A DNA stretch of 64,000 bases from Thecamonas trahens ATCC 50062 (lineage: Eukaryota > Apusozoa > Apusomonadida > Apusomonadidae). Location: assembly GCF_000142905.1 (NCBI RefSeq), contig NW_013657642.1:248854-312853 (forward strand), in the 5' to 3' direction. Below the pieces are notes generated by a model, which saw only the letters and a program-made list of their open reading frames with translations, was not told the origin of the DNA and made no database searches. Shown here one piece after another: positions 17,089 through 27,230 of the stretch. Made by a program: the position numbers and the translations under genes. Position 1 is the stretch's first letter. Each line of letters starts with the position of its first letter.

Positions 17089-18297
17089 ATGGCCGCACGC
17101 AGCCCTGCACACGCCGCCGTCCTCGGAGCACTCATCGGCGATGCCGCTGCCATCGGCTCGCATTGGATCTATGGCGCTGGCAACGTGGCCGCACGCTTGG
17201 GGCCCTCGCCGGCCTTTGCCGCACCTGACAAGGCCAACTACGAGCCGCCGGCGTACTACGCCCACGGGACCAAGTCTGTGGGCGAGTCGACCCACCTCGG
17301 CCACGCTACCGTTGTTGCTCTCGCCGCTCTCGCCACCGCGCCGCCGTCGGCCCCTCTCGTCCCCGGCCCAGGCCCCTGGCGCGCAGCCTTCCTCGCTGCC
17401 TACGACTACGGCGGAGCCTGGGTCGGCTACATCGACTCGGCCACCCGCGGGACCATGGCCAACATCAAGGCCGCCGTTGACTCTGCCGTGGTCGCCGCCG
17501 TTCCCGATGCCGATCCCGCGCAGGCCGCCGCCCTCGCCAAGGCCGCAAACAGCATCGGCGGCGCTGCCGCGCTCAGCCTCGGCACGCCCGAGTACCTCCC
17601 GGCCCTCCGCAAGGCTCTGGCCGATACCAAGGTCACAGCCCCAGGCGATGATGCCCTTGAGGCCTTTTCCACCGCCCTTGCTGCACCTATCGGCGATGGC
17701 AATGACACTCAGACCAACGCGCTCTGCAAAGTCCTGCCGTACGTCCTTGCCGTCGACGCCGGCCTTGCCCGCGACGACGTCCTTGCGCTCGTCGCCGATG
17801 CCATCGCCGAGACTCAGAACAACTCCGTCTCGCAGCTCGCCATCACCAACCTCTTCACTATTCTGCTCGATGTTGTCTCCGGTACTAGCATTGCCGACGC
17901 CGTCGCTGCTGGCCTCGCCGGTCTTGACGCCGCGGTCGACGCCGGCACGCCGCATGCCGCCGAGTACGCCAAGTACGCACACCTCGCTGTGACGCTCGCC
18001 GCTGACGGTGTCGACGACTGTGTCGCTGTTGCCGACGAGCACTTTGGCTCTGCCTGCCCGCTCGAGTTTACCCTTCCGTGCCTCTACCACGCGCTATCGG
18101 TCGCTTCCGACTACCACGACGCCGTCAATCGCGCCCTGCTTGTCGGCGGCGACTCGGCGGCCCGCACCGCGTATCTAGGCGCAGTCTACGCTGCTGCCCA
18201 TGGCTACGAGACCATCCCGCATGCCTGGCGCAGCCTCACCTCGCAGCTCCAGGCAACGGCCGCTGAGCACATCGCTGCCATCACGAGCCGTGCTTGA
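17089..18297 (+). CDS. ADP-ribosylglycohydrolase / J1-crystallin family protein
   Basis: The protein has 402 residues, started at the ATG at 17089 (MAARSPAHAAVLGALIGDAA); upstream codons in frame are Pro- and His-rich low-complexity sequence. The opening GALIGDAAAIGSHWIY matches the first helix of the ADP-ribosyl-hydrolase fold, close to the J1-crystallin subgroup (GxLVADAxxxxxHW). Near the C-terminus LLVGGDSAARTAYLGAVYAA aligns with the metal-binding GGDxDxxAxxxGAxxGA motif, but the second Asp is replaced, as in J1-crystallins. Hydrolase activity is therefore doubtful. The stop codon lies inside the end of the convergent F-BAR gene (17-base overlap). Confidence 0.78.
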   Translation: MAARSPAHAAVLGALIGDAAAIGSHWIYGAGNVAARLGPSPAFAAPDKANYEPPAYYAHGTKSVGESTHLGHATVVALAALATAPPSAPLVPGPGPWRAAFLAAYDYGGAWVGYIDSATRGTMANIKAAVDSAVVAAVPDADPAQAAALAKAANSIGGAAALSLGTPEYLPALRKALADTKVTAPGDDALEAFSTALAAPIGDGNDTQTNALCKVLPYVLAVDAGLARDDVLALVADAIAETQNNSVSQLAITNLFTILLDVVSGTSIADAVAAGLAGLDAAVDAGTPHAAEYAKYAHLAVTLAADGVDDCVAVADEHFGSACPLEFTLPCLYHALSVASDYHDAVNRALLVGGDSAARTAYLGAVYAAAHGYETIPHAWRSLTSQLQATAAEHIAAITSRA

Positions 18298-20368
18298 GCA
18301 CCAGCTCGTCGACCTCGACCGTCGCCCGCGCGTAAAACAGTCCCTCTTCCCCGCACACGCGTCCCTTCCACCACCCGGACTCATCAACCTCGAGTACCTC
18401 AACGTAGTCGTCGACAAACAGCGTCAGCTCGTGCGCAGTCCGCGCCTCGTGGTTCACCAGCGACCGCCGCAACATGTGCAAGCTCTCCGGTGGCGGCGGA
18501 AACGGTGCCAGTGCACCCGCCACGTTCTCCGGTCCCGTGCCAGCGCTCACGTACACCGAGTTGATCCGCCTGGTTCCACTCGACCGCCGGATCGAGTCAC
18601 CGAGCGCAACAACAGGCAAGTCTGATGTCGACTTGAAGCCGGCACGCCCGATCCGTCGCCGCCGGGCCTTGGCCTCGTCGCGGCTGAGCTGCGGCGAGTA
18701 GCTCATCCGCCACTGCCGGTTGCTGACCCCGCCCGGACTTTGCCCAGCTGCAGGCTCGCGGCTCGCCATCATCCCAGCCGGCAGCAGCAACGGGACAGCG
18801 AGGAGGCTTGCAGCGCCGGCGCCAGCCGCGAGGTGCGCGGGGCTTGCGCTTGACGCCTCACCCCGACCGCCGTCGCTCCCGCCGCCCGCATCGGTGCCTC
18901 CACCCAGAACGCTTCCGGTCTCGCCGACTCCGCCATCGGTCCCACTGCCGGCTCCGTCCGAGACCGCGGCCATTGAGCTTCGTTGCGAGCTGACACATGA
19001 CGTCTGCACTGTGTCATCGCTTGGCGTCCGCAGTATGCTCACGTACGGGACAAACGTCGGCGGTTGCTCACGAAGTGACGAGGTACGGTAGACCTTGACA
19101 AAGGTCTGCATGTCAGTCCGCGACTGGATGTTGTCAACAGCTGTGACCAGCGCCTGCTTGGCAGTGGTCTGGCCGGGATGCGGATCGACGAGCAGGCGGG
19201 TAACCGACTCGAGTCGGGCCTGCAGGAACTCGGCACGCTCGCGTTCGAGGGCCTCGAACCGAACACACGACTGCTCGGCATAAAGGTTGTACCGAGCGAC
19301 AAGCTCGGTGGTGGCCTCGACAGCTCGAGTGTAGTTGGCTTCAGCAACCTTGGCTTCTTTCACCGCCTTGACTTGCTTCTCGGTCAGCTTCATGACCTCG
19401 ACCGATGACAGGACCGCGGTGTTCATGATCTCCACCGTTGCCTTTTGCAGCTCCTCGTCGTCGCGCGACTTGCCGTGGTACTTTTCGCGCAGCTTGGGCA
19501 GCGTGGCTCTCAGAGAGCTTAGCTCCTTGTGCAGCTTGGCCTCGACCCGTACGTCCTCCTTGGGCTCGTTCTTAAAGTACTCCTTGAACGCCCGCATCGG
19601 CGTCAGAATCTCGCGGGCCAGCGTCTCGGATCGCTCTGTCGCCCGGATCCCGGTCTCCATGACCAGCCCGACTAATGTGCTCACGCACTCACGGAGTGAG
19701 TCGTACTCGACCGAAAAGTCCATCGAGGCCTTGGCCACCGCCTTGGCTAGCGCCCGACCGTAGTGCTCCTCCGCCGCCGCCACGTCCGAGAGAAAGCCCG
19801 ACACATGCTTGAGCATCCGCTTCGAGTCACGCAGCCGCCGCACAAGCGTCTCAAACCCGCGCATTCTGGCCTCGCTCTCCCCCTCGCCACCACCTCCACC
19901 GCCAGCCCGGCCATCGTTGCCGCCGCTCCCGATCCTCCCAGTCCTGTCCCGCCTGCCCATCCCGGCCCCAACCACGCTCGAGTACTCTTCTGGCTCCAGA
20001 GCCGACACGCCCCAGAAATGATCCTTAAACGTCAGCTCTTCGCCAGCGCCACTTTCGTCGTCTGCATCTTCCACGTCTCCGTCCGTTTGCGCTACGCTGC
20101 CTCCCACCGCCTCCGCCGCCATCTCTGGATGGCCATCCGCTTCCGCCACGCCGCACGCCGCCGCCGCCACCTTCGCCTCGTCCACCCATTCCCCACCGGC
20201 ATCCTCCACGCCCTCGCCATACTCCTTGCTCCTGCTCATCAGTCTGTCGCGTCGCTTCTCCACCGTCGCCGCACGCTTCCGTCCCGTCATGGCCGCTGCA
20301 GGAAGGCCCACCACGCTCGACTTGCCCGACACGTCCGACATGGTCGACTTGCCCGACACGTCCGACAT
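18281..20368 (-). CDS. F-BAR and SH3 domain membrane-curvature protein
   Basis: A single exon encodes 695 residues. The N-terminus begins with a duplicated nine-residue unit (MSDVSGKST, then MSDVSGKSS), followed by a basic patch and an acidic stretch. The FCH/F-BAR region spans about residues 112-420: LTFKDHFWG, then a Gly-rich insertion of about 45 residues, then the helix with KHVSGFLSDVAAAEEHYGRA and long helices up to about 420. A Ser/Gly-rich linker leads to an SH3 domain at about 635-690 (ELTLFVDDYVEVLEVDESG, WWKGR, EEGLFYA). This layout is that of PSTPIP, PACSIN or Bzz1 proteins, which bend membranes and recruit actin regulators at endocytic sites. The Gly-rich insertion near the start of the F-BAR is unusual. 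Confidence 0.82.
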   Translation of the reverse strand: MSDVSGKSTMSDVSGKSSVVGLPAAAMTGRKRAATVEKRRDRLMSRSKEYGEGVEDAGGEWVDEAKVAAAACGVAEADGHPEMAAEAVGGSVAQTDGDVEDADDESGAGEELTFKDHFWGVSALEPEEYSSVVGAGMGRRDRTGRIGSGGNDGRAGGGGGGEGESEARMRGFETLVRRLRDSKRMLKHVSGFLSDVAAAEEHYGRALAKAVAKASMDFSVEYDSLRECVSTLVGLVMETGIRATERSETLAREILTPMRAFKEYFKNEPKEDVRVEAKLHKELSSLRATLPKLREKYHGKSRDDEELQKATVEIMNTAVLSSVEVMKLTEKQVKAVKEAKVAEANYTRAVEATTELVARYNLYAEQSCVRFEALERERAEFLQARLESVTRLLVDPHPGQTTAKQALVTAVDNIQSRTDMQTFVKVYRTSSLREQPPTFVPYVSILRTPSDDTVQTSCVSSQRSSMAAVSDGAGSGTDGGVGETGSVLGGGTDAGGGSDGGRGEASSASPAHLAAGAGAASLLAVPLLLPAGMMASREPAAGQSPGGVSNRQWRMSYSPQLSRDEAKARRRRIGRAGFKSTSDLPVVALGDSIRRSSGTRRINSVYVSAGTGPENVAGALAPFPPPPESLHMLRRSLVNHEARTAHELTLFVDDYVEVLEVDESGWWKGRVCGEEGLFYARATVEVDELVLKHGS
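20315..20368. repeat. 27-bp tandem duplication at F-BAR start codon
   Basis: Two copies of a 27-base unit lie head to tail, each beginning with an in-frame ATG on the minus strand and differing only at the end. They encode MSDVSGKST and MSDVSGKSS, so either ATG could start the protein. Confidence 0.9.
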
Positions 20369-20617
20369 GGTCTACCTCGTCAGCAACAACTCCGCCCCTT
20401 GGTCACCACTTCTTGTGCCTTGGTCACTCCTGGCGTGCCTGCAGTCCGAGTCGCGAGAGGTGCCACCCGCCTGTTCCCCTGTCCCCGCTCACGTTCCCCC
20501 CCCCCCGATCCCCGCTGCCGCGCCCACCTCGACGGCCACACGCTCGCACTGTCAATGGCCTAAACCTGGCAGCTGGCTGGAATTCGGACAGCAATTCGTT
20601 TACACCATGATAAGGGG

Positions 20618-22315
20618 TCACAGCATCGAGATCGAGTTGCTCCGCTGTCGGCCTTGGATGGCGGCGCGCCGACGTTCGGCTACACTGGTCGGTGGGAATA
20701 GGCCCGAGGTTGGCGACTTGACCGGCGAGGGCGCGGGACTAGCGGCAGCAAGCGTCCTGGCCATCATCGACGCAGCAAGCATGTCAGAGCCTGCCATCGT
20801 CGACGACCGCAGTGCGCCCGACGTCCCCGAGAGTCGCAGCTTGTGTGCGGTGAGCGTCCGCGGCCCACTCGGCGCACCCTTGAGAATCTCCACGTCACGC
20901 TCCAGCCGCCGCCGGATCGATTGCTGCTTGAGCAGCTTCTCCTTGAGCAACCGTGAGGTCTGCGCTTCGGACGACCCCAGCGGCGCACCACCTTCGTGGT
21001 CATGCCCAACCGCCTTGATCTTGGACAACTCACTGAGCCGGCGCTCGAGCTGCCGCTTCTGGATGTCGAGTGTCTTGACCTTCTTCTTGAGAGCAATGAC
21101 CCGCTGCTTAAGCTTCTGGACCAGCTCGGTCGAGGCGCCAGCAGGCAGCTCGTGGTCGGTCGACTCGGACGGCGCAGCTGCTCCGTCACCTCCGGCACCG
21201 GTTGCAGCCTTGTATGCCTTCTTGAGCGCAAGATGCTTGGCGGCGAGGCCCTTGAGCTTATCACGGTTCTCGATGTACATCTCCTTGAGCTTGGTGTTCT
21301 GCGCACGCTTCTTCTTGAACTCCTCCTTCAGCTGCTTGTGCAGTTCGAGGACCTGGATCAGCTTCTTCTTCTTCTTAATAAACTGGACCTTGAGCGCCTT
21401 AAACATCCTCTTGAGCTTGACATGTGCCTCGGCGCCGCCGACTTCAGACCCATCGATCGACGACAGCTCCTCCAACAGCGCCACAGACTCTACGAGCTGG
21501 CCTGATGAGCCCGAAATCTGCTGAACGTTCCGCTGAGAGTTCGACTTTTTGAGCTCGACCCGGACAGCGTTGACCTCCTCCTCCAGCACCATGATCTTGT
21601 CATCCTTGTCGTTCATCGCCTGTAGAACGCCGGCATGTGTGGCCTTGAGCAGCTCGAGCTCCTTGCTAACGTGAGTCTCGGCGCCGCGTGCAGCTTCGGC
21701 TTCAGCCTCGGCAGCCGCCCGAGCGTCGCGCGCTTCGACTAGCAGCGCCTCGGCCTCCTTGAGCTTGCTCTCGAGCACCTCATTCTTAAACTCGATGTCC
21801 ATGATCTTGGAGAACTGCGCCTCGTGCTCGGCCTTGACATGCTCTAGCTGCGACTTGAGTTTCTCCTCCTTGCGCGAGCCACGCTTTTCCACGCTCGCAT
21901 CCAGCTCCATCGACGCGTGCTCCAGCACCTGCATCTCCTCCTCCAGGTGGCGGTACTTTTTGCGCAGCTCGGCATACAGCGGCTTGACGCTCGCAGCCTC
22001 CTCGTACGCCGCCTGGACCTCGGCCAGCTTTTTCCGCAGCTCTGTAAGCTCGCCTGTGCTCCCGGGTGCGCCAGGGTCGAGCCCGGCGCCCACGCTGCCG
22101 GGCCCAGCCCCTTCCGCTCCCTCAAGAGCCGCCACCCGGGCCTCGCTCGCCTCCAGACGGACCTCCAGCTCTGCATTGGCTTCCACTAACCGTGCGTTCT
22201 CCACGAGCAGCTCCTCGTCGCAGTCCTCGTCTTGCAGTGCCTCGGCCACCAGCAGCTTCTTCTCCAACGCTCGCACCTGGACACGGAGCTCCTGGAGCTC
22301 AACCTCGGACGCCAT
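20618..22315 (-). CDS. Coiled-coil protein
   Basis: The protein has 565 residues and is nearly all charged coiled coil. It opens with MASEVELQELRVQVRALEKK, has a Gly/Pro break at about 66-90, then long Lys/Glu-rich heptads to about residue 485. The segment KVQFIKKKKKLIQVLEL is very basic. The C-terminal 80 residues are Ser/Pro/Arg-rich and end in RQRSNSISML, a possible phosphorylation site (RxxSxS). No enzyme or known domain is visible. Cytoskeletal, centrosomal or trafficking scaffold roles fit the composition but cannot be told apart. Confidence 0.75.
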   Translation of the reverse strand: MASEVELQELRVQVRALEKKLLVAEALQDEDCDEELLVENARLVEANAELEVRLEASEARVAALEGAEGAGPGSVGAGLDPGAPGSTGELTELRKKLAEVQAAYEEAASVKPLYAELRKKYRHLEEEMQVLEHASMELDASVEKRGSRKEEKLKSQLEHVKAEHEAQFSKIMDIEFKNEVLESKLKEAEALLVEARDARAAAEAEAEAARGAETHVSKELELLKATHAGVLQAMNDKDDKIMVLEEEVNAVRVELKKSNSQRNVQQISGSSGQLVESVALLEELSSIDGSEVGGAEAHVKLKRMFKALKVQFIKKKKKLIQVLELHKQLKEEFKKKRAQNTKLKEMYIENRDKLKGLAAKHLALKKAYKAATGAGGDGAAAPSESTDHELPAGASTELVQKLKQRVIALKKKVKTLDIQKRQLERRLSELSKIKAVGHDHEGGAPLGSSEAQTSRLLKEKLLKQQSIRRRLERDVEILKGAPSGPRTLTAHKLRLSGTSGALRSSTMAGSDMLAASMMARTLAAASPAPSPVKSPTSGLFPPTSVAERRRAAIQGRQRSNSISML

Positions 22316-23290
22316 GCTGCCCTACTCTCCAAGAGCCACTCTCCCACACACCCGCGTCCGTCTACGCCGCGAGTCGAGTGCAGTCTTGTATGCCTTTCCC
22401 AACCCCCCTCCGCTCTGTCGCCCCCCCCCCCCACACACACCCTCTCTCCCCCCCCCCTCCATCCGCATTGCCACCTACCACCCACTGCGGCCCACCGGAG
22501 CAGCCATACGGCACAGGCACCTCTTCTCGCAACACACGAGACAGGTATCTTCTCTTCCCTCCCCATACCAACAGCTTTGCCTACCCCCGCTTGGCAGGTC
22601 CCCCATCTGGGTGATGCGGCACGCTAACAAATGGTCGTAGCAGATGATAGGAATGGTCAGCCGGGCGGGGAGAGGGCTGGCAAGAGGAGAACTCGCTCTC
22701 CTTCCCCAAACACAGAACATGATACATATACACACATATACATAGTAGTCACATACGCTGTCACTCACGTCTACTGCTCTGTTCATGCCCTCTGCCCCCT
22801 CATCGGCTCATGATCCTGCCTTTCTTGTCGCTTGCGCGCACGCAGTCATCACTCGCTTACCTTCCCCGCAGAAGACAGACGCTGTTTGAATCGATCCTCC
22901 TCCCACCGTATACCCCGCTACACACCCAACACACACATATCATATCATATCATACCCCCCCCCCCCCCCTTTCCCTCCATCATCCACCGATTCCCCCCCT
23001 GCTCTCCCGCACCCCCTTCCGCTCCATGATGATCACGCCCCCCCCCCCCAACCTCAACCTCCCAATCTCCAATCTCTCATCCCCTTCTCCATCCCGATAT
23101 CCCCACCTTCTCATCCCCCCCCACCTCCTCATCACTGTCCTGATCAAACCCCCCCCCCCTCCTTCCCTCAGGCAATCCGTCCCAGCGGACCATCTCCCCA
23201 TCCTCGCGCACATCCCCGCCCCCACCCCCCCCCACCACACGTACACCACCACAGCCTGCAAGCGCACTTGTCTGGCGACCAAAGAGAAAG
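22316..23290. other. Intergenic region rich in C tracts
   Basis: This 975-base gap lies between divergent genes. It holds many C homopolymers (for example 22421-22432 and 22955-22969), CA and TA microsatellites near 22725-22745, and a CATAT repeat near 22935-22954. No conserved coding stretch or RNA gene was recognised. It presumably contains both promoters; a short non-coding first exon for the transporter gene cannot be excluded. Confidence 0.6.
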
Positions 23291-24877
23291 ATGGAATGCC
23301 ATGGAAGGAGCAGAGTATGGGGGAGAGCACAGGAGACATGGAGGGAGATGAACGGGAACGTACGGCTGTATCTCGCCTTTACGGCTGCCTTTCGTACCTT
23401 CTCCTCCCTCACCCTCATGTCCATTCTCGCCGTCTACGTCTTCCTCCTCTCTGGCCGATCAAACTCCATGGTTGGCATGGTAACCGGCCTCAATGGTCTC
23501 GCCAATGTAGCTTGTGCTATCCCAGCTGGTTACCTGGCTGATCGACTCTCTCGTCAAGCTCTGCTCAGGATAGCCGCCGCCATCGGTGCGGCTGCCACCC
23601 TCGCCACCGTCATTGCCCTCGCTACCAACTCGATTGCCATGTTCTTTGTCTTCTACGCCCTCTGGGGCGCCTTCCAGGGCATCCAGGCCGCGCCTCTCTC
23701 GGCGCTCTTTGCAGACTCGGTGCCGACCGGGGCTCGATCCGGCATCTTTACTCTGCGGTACGCCATCAACGAAGGCTCGACCTTTATGGGCCCGCTTGTC
23801 TCCATCATCTTTTTCTCGGCCTTTGGGGACGAGTGGAACATGGCCCACATGCGAATTGTCCTCGCCATCGGCCTCTTCTTTGGAGTCGTCTGTTGCTGCC
23901 AGCTGCTATTCTTCAAAGACGCGGTTGCTCTCGGTGCAGAGTCTGAGGCCGCCAACTTGGGCGCCCTTGCAGCCGGCGCCGTCCCGCTCCCCGGATCCAA
24001 GTCACTGCTCGGCACTGCCGCCGACACTGGCTCCTGGTCCGACGAGCTTCATGCCGATTCGGCACTTGCCACACTCTCATCTGATGACGAACAGCAGGAG
24101 GAGGAGTCGTCAGATGCTGCCGCGCACGTGTCGCTCATCGTGCCGGAAGCTGACGACATGCGTCCGGCGCGCACTTCGTGTATGGGGCTCTTCTCCCCGG
24201 CATCTGTCCCCTACGTCATTGCCATCTCGGACTTGACCTTTGCCATGGGTGCTGGCTTCACCATTTCCTTCTTTCCGCTCTTCTTTGTCTCCGAGTACGG
24301 GATGACTCCGTCGGGCATGTCGCTTGTCATCATGCTCGGCTCGCTCGCCACCATGGCCTCTTCGGTATGGGCCCAGCGCGTGTCCCTGATCATCGGCCGA
24401 GTCCAGACCTCGATCGTCTTCAAGATTGCCGGCACTGCCTGCCTCATCGCCATGGCCATTGTCCAGCCCATGATCCTCGTTGCTGCTCTCTACGTCGGGC
24501 GTGTCGCACTTCAGCGCGCCCCGATCCCGCTCGACCGCTCCATCGTCATGGACGTCGTCACCAAGTCGACTCGCGGTCGCTGGAACACGGTCGAGTCACT
24601 CGGCTCGGTCACCTTCCGCGGTGCCTCCACCCTCGGCGGTCTCCTCATCGACGCCACCTCGTACCGCACCACATTTCTGGTCACTGCAGCCATCTACGTT
24701 GTCGCCACCATCGCCATCTTCCCTGTCGTCCCGTTTGTCCCCCGATCCGAGGCCGTCCTCCAGGTCGCCGTTGTCCACTCGTCCTCCCGCTCGTCCTCCT
24801 CCGACATGGACGAAGCGAACAGCGCGCACCACTCCTCCGCCCGCACATCCGACAGCGAGCATGTTGCAGCCGTCTAG
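23291..24877 (+). CDS. Major facilitator superfamily transporter
   Basis: The frame encodes 528 residues from the first ATG; a start at 23348 (MNGNVRLYLAF, 509 residues) would place the first membrane segment right at the N-terminus and may be the true one. About twelve hydrophobic segments are visible, in two halves split by an acidic, Ser-rich loop (about residues 215-290). The MFS signature between TM2 and TM3 is present as GYLADRLSRQALLR, and VSEYGMTPSGMSLVIMLGS opens the second half. The C-terminus is a Ser-rich cytosolic tail. The substrate cannot be told. The gene is followed on the same strand by the phosphatase gene. Confidence 0.8.
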   Translation: MECHGRSRVWGRAQETWREMNGNVRLYLAFTAAFRTFSSLTLMSILAVYVFLLSGRSNSMVGMVTGLNGLANVACAIPAGYLADRLSRQALLRIAAAIGAAATLATVIALATNSIAMFFVFYALWGAFQGIQAAPLSALFADSVPTGARSGIFTLRYAINEGSTFMGPLVSIIFFSAFGDEWNMAHMRIVLAIGLFFGVVCCCQLLFFKDAVALGAESEAANLGALAAGAVPLPGSKSLLGTAADTGSWSDELHADSALATLSSDDEQQEEESSDAAAHVSLIVPEADDMRPARTSCMGLFSPASVPYVIAISDLTFAMGAGFTISFFPLFFVSEYGMTPSGMSLVIMLGSLATMASSVWAQRVSLIIGRVQTSIVFKIAGTACLIAMAIVQPMILVAALYVGRVALQRAPIPLDRSIVMDVVTKSTRGRWNTVESLGSVTFRGASTLGGLLIDATSYRTTFLVTAAIYVVATIAIFPVVPFVPRSEAVLQVAVVHSSSRSSSSDMDEANSAHHSSARTSDSEHVAAV

Positions 24878-25152
24878 CGATGGACAACCAACAAACAACC
24901 GTCTCTTGTCCGCACCACAACCACCCGTCAATGATCACCCAAGACATGTTTTCTCTAAATCGTCGCATCGCCCCCATCCCGCCGATCTGTCTGAAGAAGC
25001 CTGGCCAGCGAGACGTTCCATCGAATCGGTTCCACCGCGCCGTGACGGACACTCGAGTCATATCCGCCTGCAACAGGCCCATGCTCGCTGTTCGGTCGTC
25101 AGTTCTCCTTGCGCCTGCGCACATTCCCCATGCTCTTGCCCTCCCACCGCTC

Positions 25153-26955
25153 ATGACCCTGGCCAAGACCCGTCTGGAGGCACTGCCGCTCCCACACCTG
25201 CCGCTTTTCTCCGACTTGGGCTCCTCGCTCTGGGAGCGGGTCCGGGCTGCCGACCGCTCGCGGGCTCGCTGGTCCAAGCGAAAAACGCGCCGACTGGTCT
25301 CGAAAGCGCTGATGGCGGTGGCAGATAATGCTGATGCCGTTGCTCGCCTCCGCGCGTCAGGCGCACTGGACATCGAGCTGCCGAGGACGCCAAAGTGGCG
25401 CTATGTCGCCCTCGATGCAGACACGCCCTCGCCTGTCGACAACATCTACGCCCTCGGCATCGAGGCTCGTCAGTCGGACGCTGCCCGTGCCGCCATTCTG
25501 GCTTTTCTGGTTGACGATGCTGGCCTTGTTCTCGATCCGCCGCTGACCCTCGATGATCTGCCTCACCCGCTCGTCGTCCTCTACATCCGCTACCAGCCAG
25601 GCCTCTCGGCGCTCACAGTCCCGTTTGGCGCTCTCCGAAGCAATGCAGACACCGTCGCGCCTCGACTTCCCAAGTCGACGATGCGTGAGCTTTTGGACGC
25701 TGTCCCCTCTCTTCGCCGGGCTGACTTTCGCGTGGCCGATGATACAAGGCTCTGGGAGGCTGACGTAGCCGCTGCCGCTGCCATCTTGGCCAAGCTTCCC
25801 TCCGGCGGCGAGCTGGATCCGGCCCAGCTCAACAACGCCGGGCGCTGCCATGCTGTGCTTCGCGCCCTCATTGCGCTGGCCTCGGCATGTGGGCTGCAGA
25901 CCCGCCTGACTTTGGATCCAGCGTCGCTTGCACCAACGTGCGTGATGCTCTTGCCGGCCGAGCTCGGGAACGAGGATCCGGAGCTGCGGATCATCCGCGA
26001 GTCCGACACATCGATGCTACTGGCGCTGGGGCCAGGAGCCATTGCTCCGGGTCTCTGGTTGGGAAACCTTGTTGACGCCACCAGCCTCGCTACCATTCGA
26101 GCGCTCGGCATCACCGCCATCGTCAACGTGTGCGAGGAGACGTTTGCGCCGTTTGCGCACGCAAGCTCGATCCGCTGGCTCCACTTTCCGCTCGAGGACG
26201 TGTCGTCGCAGATCCTGGCAGAGACTGTTGTGCCGGCCACCGATGCGCTCCGCGAGCTTCTAGCGGCCGGTGAGCGGGTCCTCCTCCACTGCGTGGTCGG
26301 CAAGTCCCGCTCGGTCGCCATCGCCCTCGCCTACTTTTTGCTCAACGACGCCGAGCCGCTCGCGTCATCGTTTGCTCGACTCCAGGCTGTGCGGCCGTTT
26401 GTCTCACCCAACAGCGGATTCCAGACCCAGCTCTCAGCGCTGGAAATGGAGACTCTCGGGACCGAGACGCCAAGCATCGACTGGTCGACCGAGGCTCGAT
26501 CGACGTGGGGTACTCGGCCCAAGCCTGTTATCCCGCGATCTGGTCGCGCGAGCTCGTCCTCCAAGCGCACACCAGGCTCGCAATCAGAATCGGCCCGGGT
26601 TTCCAAGCGCGACTGGAGCGAACTGACGACTCACATTCGCTCGCTCTGCTCTTCGAGCGTTGTTTGTGACGACTTTATTCCGCTGGCAGCTGCGACGGCT
26701 GGCGCGGACGCCGATGATCACCGACGTGTTCTGCAGCTTTTCAAGGCCTTTCTCCGCCACGGGCTTACTATTGACGGTAGCGTTGTATTGACCGAGCTTG
26801 AGACTGTTACCGCCATGCTTGCTCATCCGCCGTCGCCCGCGCTCCTTGCCCTCCGAGCTGCCGTCGCTTCTGCCGAGTCACCAGCCCGAGCCGCCAAGAC
26901 CGCCGTCGCAGCTGCAGCCGGTCATCTCAGCGCATCATCCTCGGCAACATCCTAG
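25153..26955 (+). CDS. Dual-specificity protein phosphatase
   Basis: Started at the ATG at 25153 (MTLAKTRLEALPLPHLPLF), the protein has 600 residues. In-frame ATGs at 24931 and 25081 are alternatives; the frame further up only overlaps the transporter gene. Residues 1-290 are an unrecognised Ala/Leu-rich region. The phosphatase domain spans about 300-440: GLWLGNLVDATSLATIRALG, ITAIVNVCEE, the general-acid loop FPLEDVSSQI, and the catalytic loop VLLHCVVGKSRSVAIALAY, a complete HCxxGxxR with the following Ser. A Ser/Arg-rich linker and a helical C-terminal region follow. Atypical DUSPs of this kind act on phospho-Ser/Thr/Tyr proteins, RNA or lipids; the substrate is not deducible. Confidence 0.82.
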   Translation: MTLAKTRLEALPLPHLPLFSDLGSSLWERVRAADRSRARWSKRKTRRLVSKALMAVADNADAVARLRASGALDIELPRTPKWRYVALDADTPSPVDNIYALGIEARQSDAARAAILAFLVDDAGLVLDPPLTLDDLPHPLVVLYIRYQPGLSALTVPFGALRSNADTVAPRLPKSTMRELLDAVPSLRRADFRVADDTRLWEADVAAAAAILAKLPSGGELDPAQLNNAGRCHAVLRALIALASACGLQTRLTLDPASLAPTCVMLLPAELGNEDPELRIIRESDTSMLLALGPGAIAPGLWLGNLVDATSLATIRALGITAIVNVCEETFAPFAHASSIRWLHFPLEDVSSQILAETVVPATDALRELLAAGERVLLHCVVGKSRSVAIALAYFLLNDAEPLASSFARLQAVRPFVSPNSGFQTQLSALEMETLGTETPSIDWSTEARSTWGTRPKPVIPRSGRASSSSKRTPGSQSESARVSKRDWSELTTHIRSLCSSSVVCDDFIPLAAATAGADADDHRRVLQLFKAFLRHGLTIDGSVVLTELETVTAMLAHPPSPALLALRAAVASAESPARAAKTAVAAAAGHLSASSSATS

Positions 26956-27230
26956 TAAAGGCTGTCATTGCTCGAGGACGACCATCACTTTACGACGTTT
27001 GCTGTTACATAAGCATATGGTCCATCGACGCAGCACCCCATCCCATCCATTGAACGATCAGAGCCGCCCAAGTCCCCGAACCGCCGAGTCGCCGAGCCGC
27101 CGAACCATCGAACCGCCGAACCGCCAACCGCGAGAGCCGAACCTCGAGAGCCGAACCCCCCTTCGGTGACCACCACACGACGACCACACGTTCCACCAAC
27201 CCCCCCACCCCCTTCCCCCACCCTCTCTCA

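Noticed and set aside
16486..18090. A 534-codon minus-strand frame over PNP and the ADP-ribosylglycohydrolase gene
   Set aside because: It spans two conserved genes on the other strand and is low-complexity Gly/Val/Asp; an antisense shadow.
24178..25152. N-terminal extension of the phosphatase frame back to 24178
   Set aside because: The part before 24878 overlaps the transporter gene in another frame and is Arg/His/Cys-rich shadow sequence.
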